Part shown: piece after piece, positions 58,251-64,000 of the stretch
Numbering within the stretch: the first letter of the stretch is position 1
Layout of the letters: each line of letters starts with the position of its first letter
Assembly (NCBI GenBank): GCA_001557505.1
Contig: LSAX01000008.1
Coordinates: 1,116,001 to 1,180,000, forward strand
Length of the DNA stretch: 64,000 bases
Source of the DNA: Reticulascus tulasneorum
Taxonomy: Eukaryota; Ascomycota; Sordariomycetes; Glomerellales; Reticulascaceae
Direction of reading: 5' to 3'
Notes under the pieces: generated by a model
Databases searched by the model: none
Seen by the model: only the letters and a program-made list of their open reading frames with translations
What the model was told of the DNA's origin: nothing
Position numbers and translations under genes: made by a program

Positions 58251-60073
58251 CTACTTGACAAGGACCCTTACACCCTTGCTTCCGGACTTAGGTTGCGGCG
58301 ACACCATGTCAACAGCGAAGTCAACATCTGTGCGATCTGTATCGAATAGCGCAAACTCGTGTCGCCTAAAGATAGTTGCAAGGCCAATGAAAAGCTCAGC
58401 ATAAGCCTTGAATAATGATCTCATTAGCTCAGGTCTCAGAAAATGTTAAGATAGCAGAAATGTATTTACCATGTTCAACCCTGCGCACATTCGTGTACCC
58501 TTACCAAACGCGGTCATGTATGTTGCGAGTGGCTTCACCCCATCTGGCCCTCGGGGATCATTAAGCCATCTCTCTGGCTTGAACTGATCAGGTTCTGGAA
58601 ACACATCCGGGTTCGTGTGCATATGGAACTGGTCCATTCCGACCACAGTACCGACCGGGATTTCAAAGTCTCCATATGTCCACGTTGAGAATCTGTTTAT
58701 TCTGGGGAGGCGCTGAACAACACCAAATGATGTTCTTAGAGCTGCATAAATGTGAGCAACAGTCAAAAAAAGCCTAACAAATATCGGAAAAGCTGCTAGG
58801 TTTTGAATAGACTTACATTCGGATACAACACCCGAGAGATACGGCAGTTTCTCAAGCTCGCCCCAAGAAATGATATGCGCAGGGTCCGGAATAGCGGCAG
58901 TCAATTCTTCCTTCAGACGATTATAGACTTGGAGATTCGCGATGACGTGGAAGGAACCAACCGCAAAGGCCCATTTGGTAGTGTGGTCCCCTGCGCCAAC
59001 GAGACTCATTGCCTCGTTTTGCAGGCGATTTAAAGTGAGCTCTTCGGGCGGCAGGTTAGATGAAAGCAGTTCATGGAAGACGGTCGGATGAGATGCAGCC
59101 TTTGCCTCGAAGTTGCGGCCGGCTAGAATGTCTCTAATCTGCCGTTCCATCTCCTAAACCACAGTCAGAGACGTCTGTTTCTGATGCATAGCTAAGGATT
59201 GCTTACCTCTCGATACTCAATGACAGATTTAAATGGAGGGCTAGCCACTTTGACAAACCAGTTAGGTAAGGCGTTAAGAGTAGCACGCAGCCAGTCAAAG
59301 TGCGTCATATAATGTGTCGTGTAAACCATGTCACTAAGCGAGTTGCTGAACTCCGACCGCAGGCCAGGCGAGTCGACAAACCCTTTTGGACGCGCAAACA
59401 CGAGCTCGGTTATCACGTCTGAAGTCATGCATCCCCACATCTGCACGAGATCTAGAACCTTGGTTGTACCAGAGTATTCCGTTGAGAGGCGATATGAGAT
59501 CCTGTTGACGACATCGTGGATCAGGCCACTCTGTTCTCGTACCTTATTCTTGGAGAAGAAAGGAGCAATTGCGGCACGCCGAATCCGATGTTTATCTGCC
59601 TCAGCAGTACTAAAGGTGGCGTGAGGCATATTGAATCGATACTGGAAGAATTTGGGTTTGTCATATGCCTTTCCAGTTGCATAGAGGATATCATAATATT
59701 CCGGGTCGTCTATGTGTAATTCGAAGGGGTTAATTCGGACAATTGGGCCTAGATAGAACGGCCCAGTCAGTCAAACTGCTTTCAAACATGAAATTCCGGA
59801 CTTGTTGCACTGACCATACTGCTCGTGCATTCTCTTGATCTCAAAGGTAAATTGTCCACCATCTCCCTTGAGGATTTCGAAGTACGCTTCGTACCATTGG
59901 GTCAATGCCGCCAGCTTTGGACCAGGAAACTTCGCCAAGGGACTCAGATAGAGTCTGTAGATGGCTAGGGATATACCATAAACCGTCCAACCACCTGCAA
60001 TGATGGCAACAATGGCCGAGAAACTTAGGCTGGTCGCTTTGACCGAGGTCAGGACCTCACCGATCACTGTCAT
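58251..60073 (-). CDS. Cytochrome P450 monooxygenase
   Basis: The first ATG in frame is at 60073. Introns lie near 59745-59810, 59155-59205, 58743-58814 and 58409-58468. The N-terminus has a membrane anchor ('[20 protein letters not shown]') and the hinge '[12 protein letters not shown]'. The I-helix is '[14 protein letters not shown]', the K-helix ExxR becomes 'ESLRTSFG' after splicing, the PERF-type motif is 'FKPERWL', and the haem loop is '[12 protein letters not shown]'. About 510 residues, the normal P450 length, ending near '[10 protein letters not shown]'. It would sit on the endoplasmic reticulum and hydroxylate or epoxidise the polyketide or its conjugate; the exact step is not known. 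Confidence 0.93.
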
Positions 60074-60701
60074 TGTGCTTGTTGTTTGCAAAATGTACAC
60101 AGAAAGTGATTGTGAAAGTCTCGTTCAATTCTCAACAATTGTCTCCGTGGAGCGGCAGGCAATCCTGGCATCTAATTACAATCGCAGTCACCCATTCATG
60201 GCAACCATCCTGCATGTATCGAGATATAAGAAAGCATCCATGATGGCCTGTTTGGATTCTGCTAAGATGCATAATTGTTTGGATACCTGTTGTCCATTTG
60301 CAATTGCTTGCCACCCATTGGGGCAAATCATCACGATGCCGCCGACATGAATCTGTAGACCTGCAAATGGCTCTGCATGACATTGCTAGCTGCAACATGA
60401 TTTCAATTGATAAGGTGAAGATTATTACGAGCCCCGGAATAGTGTTGGCCGAGGCTCGAGCCTGGGCCAGTGGTCGTTTACCTTGCATGGCGCTAATGCG
60501 CCGTCAGCATTACAGTCAGATCCAGAGTTTGCAAAGAAGCGGAAATCGCCCACGGCAATTATCAGCTAATGCAGCGGACCGCACTGGCAGCAGGGTAAGC
60601 CTTTTCAGTGCGACATGGATTACCGATATAGTGGAGAAGCGTAAGCACGCCATTGTGGTTGGGCACTCTTGTCCAATAAGCTGTTCTGTATATCGCCAAC
60701 A
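60074..60701. other. P450 upstream region, nothing else seen
   Basis: No gene is supported. Frames on both strands here lack coding character. Confidence 0.45.
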
Positions 60702-60983
60702 CTACTTTGCCGGAACGAACTTGAACGATTCAACAATCAAGGTATCACCAACTGATGACAAGCACGGCGCAACAGACAACAAGAGGGGGAAAACAAAAAT
60801 AAACAATGCGAAAGCTACAAGCAATACCGCCCGCACCCGCAACTGCACGAGTAGATGGCCTGTGGAGAGATATCTTGGAACTATTTGAAAGCCACTTAGA
60901 CTCTCGATAATGGGTCCCCACGTATCAACCCACTCATTGACCTGATCTTCCGAGCTCTCGCTTGCATCGTCTGATTCCATCAT
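60702..60983 (-). CDS. Possible small membrane protein, 93 residues
   Basis: An ATG-started frame with an acidic N-terminus ('MMESDDASESSEDQVNEW'), a basic turn and one strongly hydrophobic helix ('AVLLVAFALFIFVFPLLLS') before a short tail. No family is recognised. It is divergent from the SDR gene at 61063 with only 79 bases between the starts, so it would share that promoter. It could be a chance frame; the well-ordered charge and helix layout and the ATG pair speak for a gene. Confidence 0.35.
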   Translation of the reverse strand: MMESDDASESSEDQVNEWVDTWGPIIESLSGFQIVPRYLSTGHLLVQLRVRAVLLVAFALFIFVFPLLLSVAPCLSSVGDTLIVESFKFVPAK

Positions 60984-61062
60984 TGTCCAAACCCTCCTAG
61001 GTTATCTCACCCAGACAAGATTGCCCCCACTCAGCTACCTCGGCATACATTTCACACCCAAG

Positions 61063-62038
61063 ATGGCTGCCACCACGAACGTGTTCATCACTGGTGCGAA
61101 CCGAGGTAATTGAATCAAGACACATTGTTCAACTGATGGACGGGGCCTACCACCTCATATATATCTTAGCTAACACGATCCATCACTACAGGACTTGGCC
61201 GCGCTATCACTGAGCTGTTCCTCTCACGACCCAACCACATCGTCATCGGTAGTATTCGAGACCTGTCATCTGCTGGTGCCAAAGAGCTGCAAGATATTAT
61301 CAAGGGCGAAGGATCCAAGTTGATCCTTGTGAAGATCGAGAGCACCTCTCCAACAGACGCCGCCGATGCAGTGAAGAAAATACAGGACGATGGCATTGAC
61401 AAGCTTGACATTGTCGTAGCTGGCGCTGGCGTTACGGGCAAGTTGAATCCTCTTGCTAGCGTAGATATTTCCGACCTGGAGCAAACCATCTCTGTCAATG
61501 CTGTCGGTCCCGTCTCGCTTTTCCAGGCCACTCTGCCTTTGCTTTCCAAGTCAAATAAGCCCAAGTGGTTAGCCCTCAGCACCATCTCGGCAACGATCGG
61601 AGCCATGGAGCAGAACGCTGGATTTCCGACGCTCTCGTACGGTGCGTCCAAGGCTGCTTTCAACTTCATCACCCGCGCGATTCACATCGAACATCCGAAT
61701 ATCATCGCTGTTGCAGTTCATCCAGGGTGAGATACTTCCGTACCATCTATCCGCATCAATAATATGCATTTCGTGCAAATGTACTGATAATTGATATGTT
61801 GAAGTTTCGTCAAGACAGATATGGGCAATGCCAGCGCCAGGTTCTTTGGTTTACCTGAGGCATTCCATGAAGTGGACGACAGTGTCAAGAGCGTTCTCAG
61901 TATTGTACGGCTAAGCCCTTCCAGTCTAATGTTCTTATTTGAGGAAGACTAACGTGCAGTGCGCAGCTTGATAATGCAACCAGAGAAGATACTTCGGGGA
62001 AGTTCTACAGCTTTGACGGCTCGACTATCCCTTGGTAA
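61063..62038 (+). CDS. SDR resembling norsolorinic acid ketoreductase
   Basis: Four exons; introns near 61106-61192, 61729-61807 and 61903-61970. About 245 residues. The N-terminus 'TNVFITGANRGLGRAI' holds the cofactor loop; 'LSTISATIGAM' and 'SYGASKAAFNF' hold the Ser, Tyr and Lys. The overall line, with 'LFLSRPNHIVIGSIRD', is that of fungal Nor1/NorA-type ketoreductases of secondary metabolism. It would reduce a ketone, or oxidise the matching alcohol, on the cluster product in the cytosol. It lies between the P450 gene and the FAD oxidoreductase gene, so membership in the polyketide cluster is likely. Confidence 0.9.
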
Positions 62039-62360
62039 GGGAGTTTGTTGAGCTCCAGGAGATTGTGGGAAACTCCGATTGACGGATTATTCTTCAGAAT
62101 CTGGCTTCAAAAACAGCTCGAGGGCAGGCACACGCATGTAGCATACGAGTAGCATTTCCCAGGAACAAATCCTTAATTTTCGTGCATCTGCATTCCCCAC
62201 TGCTTTCATGAAACACCAGGATTCAAAAAGTATCAGCTAATTTCGACTAATCACCAAGAATGTATCTAAGATTACATCATCATTTTCTCCCTATTGACTT
62301 AACACACTGCAGTACAGAATGAGTAAAGCTACGGTTCTAGATACAAACCAACCTTTCCAA
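62039..62360. other. Convergent 3' region, nothing seen
   Basis: Short gap between the stop of the SDR gene and the stop of the FAD oxidoreductase gene. Confidence 0.45.
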
Positions 62361-64000
62361 TCATGACCTGCAGAGTCTCCCACTCCCATCAAGTTTCCAA
62401 GCCTCACTACCCACAGCAGTCGCAGCATAAAACAGGTTGAAAGGGTCATACTTCAACTTAATGAGTCGCAGCAAGGGGTACTTCACTCCGTAGAACTGCT
62501 GCTGCCAGTTGTTCTGCGCAAAGTCTGCCTCATTCAGATATGTGCCGGAGCCGGGGGTCGCAGCTTCAAGGGTCGGCGTGACGAAATTGGTCAATTCAGC
62601 TTCACGCGCAACCATCTCCGAGCGAGGAACAGTCCAGTCCCACGGCCCGACGACAATGCAATGCGAGACTGCGGTACGCCAAGCTGGCAGAACTGCGTTA
62701 TCAGGCACACTGCTCCGATAAGGACCAATGCCGACATTGATGGCGTTGCATCCTAGATAGAAATGTCCACTCTCGGTGACGGCTCTCAGAGCCTGGCTCA
62801 CAGCGGCATTCTTGACGGGGTTTGTCACCGCAGATCGGGGGATGAGTCGACTTCCAGTTAGCTGCGACACTGGGAACGGCCCTAGCGGCAGAGGGCCAAA
62901 ATCGCGCTCAAAGTGGTCAAGAAACTTGGGAGAAGAGCGAGGAGTAAACGTGTAGCTGATATTTCTGCTGGTGAGCTCCGCCAGAAATGGTGCGAAGAGT
63001 GTGGCGACCTGGCCGGCAGTGCGGTTGGGTGCAGTGACGCTGTAGACTGTGAAGACTCCATGAAGCAATTGGTAGGTAACGACGCTGCCGTCGTCGACAA
63101 TGGGAGGCAAAGCCGCGTGCCAGGCGCCGACAGCACTCCAGAATGCTTCATTTCCAACCGCCGAGTCATTGAACGACAGCCCGGCACCTCCAACGGGGCC
63201 ATCGGGGTGCAACCTCGTTGTCAGACTGAGGACTACGGCATATGTCCCGCCACCTCCGCCACTCAACGCCCAGAAAAGATCTGAATTCTTTGTACGTGTT
63301 GCGATGAGCTTTGTTCCTTGCGCAGTTACTACTTCCCATTCCAACACATTGTCTGCTCCAAGCCCGTAAATGCTGCTGAGAATTGAGTGCCCTCCGCCTT
63401 GGGTGTAACCTCCAGCAATACCAACTGTGGGACAGGTGCCACCGACTACGCGGTAACCTTGGTTGTAGGCTGCAACATATGCCTCGGCTGCGAGAACGCC
63501 AGCTCCTAGTTTGATGGCTGGTCCACTGTAACTCGGGCTAGCATAGTTCGTCACAATGTTGATCGTCTTCAGAGTGTGCGTCCACAGAGCGAGGCTGCCT
63601 TTTCCAGTTGATTTTCCTAGGTAGCTACAGGCACAGTTTAGTTTTTCCCCCACATCTCAACATGCAAACACGGCTTGAGGTACTCACTCGTGGCCTGTGT
63701 TCTTGATAACAAGCCGGACGTTGTTCTTCTTGGCAAACTTGAGTCCAGCAACGACATCATTGGCTCCGGTGACTTTGATGGAATAGCTGGCATAGTTTCC
63801 GAGCTCACATGGTTGTGCGACCGGTGTATAGGGGTCACAGGACTGGTTCTGGAAGTACGGTGCGTTGAACTCTCCTGGTTGGAATATACTGTAACGATAT
63901 TAGACAGGTGGTGTAAACTTAGGTGTCTCGGACAAAAAAGAAGAGAAGACTTACTGAGCTTGGGGGAAGTCCCAGATAGACTGGAGGTTTGTGCACGCAG
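62361..64000 (-). CDS. Berberine-bridge-type FAD oxidoreductase, 5' end outside window
   Basis: The gene runs off the right edge, so the start is not seen. Introns lie near 63619-63688 and 63893-63953. Order of parts: 'CTNLQSIWDFPQ' near the edge, the FAD_binding_4 domain (PF01565) with 'RLVIKNTGHD', whose His can bind FAD covalently, and 'GGTCPTVGIAGGYTQGGGHS', whose Cys is at the place of the second covalent FAD link in bicovalent enzymes. The C-terminal BBE motif (PF08031) is 'LKYDPFNLFYAATAVGSEAW'. Such enzymes oxidise alcohols, close rings or form double bonds with O2 and are often secreted. By position it should tailor the polyketide product. Confidence 0.92.

Overview
The window is nuclear DNA of a filamentous ascomycete (Pezizomycotina). 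Most genes are split by introns of about 50-70 bases with GT...AG borders. The protein families are typical of these fungi: HET-domain proteins, TRI12-type transporters, bZIP proteins with a DUF3425 region, a highly reducing polyketide synthase (HR-PKS), a DUF4360 secreted protein and an M28 aminopeptidase. The genus cannot be told from the sequence alone. I saw no rRNA, tRNA, CRISPR array or intact transposon.

Layout. (1) 1-7.1 kb: two large uncharacterised genes and a decayed HET-domain gene. (2) 8-41.5 kb: an apparent catabolic island. It holds three AtuA-like genes (17.2-19.2, 32.2-34.1 and 38.3-40.4 kb), two acyl/aryl-CoA ligases, two enoyl-CoA hydratases/isomerases, a MaoC-type hydratase-2, a carboxymuconolactone-decarboxylase-like protein, a double ABM-repeat protein, two short-chain dehydrogenases (SDRs), three MFS transporters and a bZIP regulator. 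A second broken HET gene sits in the middle. (3) 43.4-46.2 kb: a secreted M28 aminopeptidase and a DUF4360 secreted protein, which separate the two metabolic regions. (4) 46.5 kb to the right edge: a biosynthetic cluster with an HR-PKS (KS-AT-DH-ER-KR-ACP, no visible C-methyltransferase and no thioesterase), an alpha/beta hydrolase of the fumagillin polyketide-transferase (af380) type, an FSH1-type serine hydrolase, a P450, an SDR resembling norsolorinic acid ketoreductase, and a berberine-bridge-type FAD oxidoreductase cut by the window edge.

How the genes may work together. In the catabolic island both CoA ligases, the MaoC hydratase and one enoyl-CoA hydratase end in peroxisomal PTS1 tails (ARL, SKL, SKL, SRL), and the other enoyl-CoA hydratase ends in a borderline tail (SHI). 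This points to import or uptake of a carboxylic acid, CoA activation, and chain shortening in the peroxisome. The three AtuA-like proteins have no clear PTS1 tail. The bacterial Atu pathway for citronellol/geraniol needs geranyl-CoA carboxylase and a lyase, and neither is here, so this is not a simple copy of that pathway. The MaoC gene appears to gain its SKL tail only when a short terminal intron is removed; the TAA stop lies inside the splice donor, so intron retention would give a protein without the tail. In the polyketide cluster, product release probably relies on one of the two neighbouring hydrolases, followed by oxidation by the P450 and the FAD enzyme.
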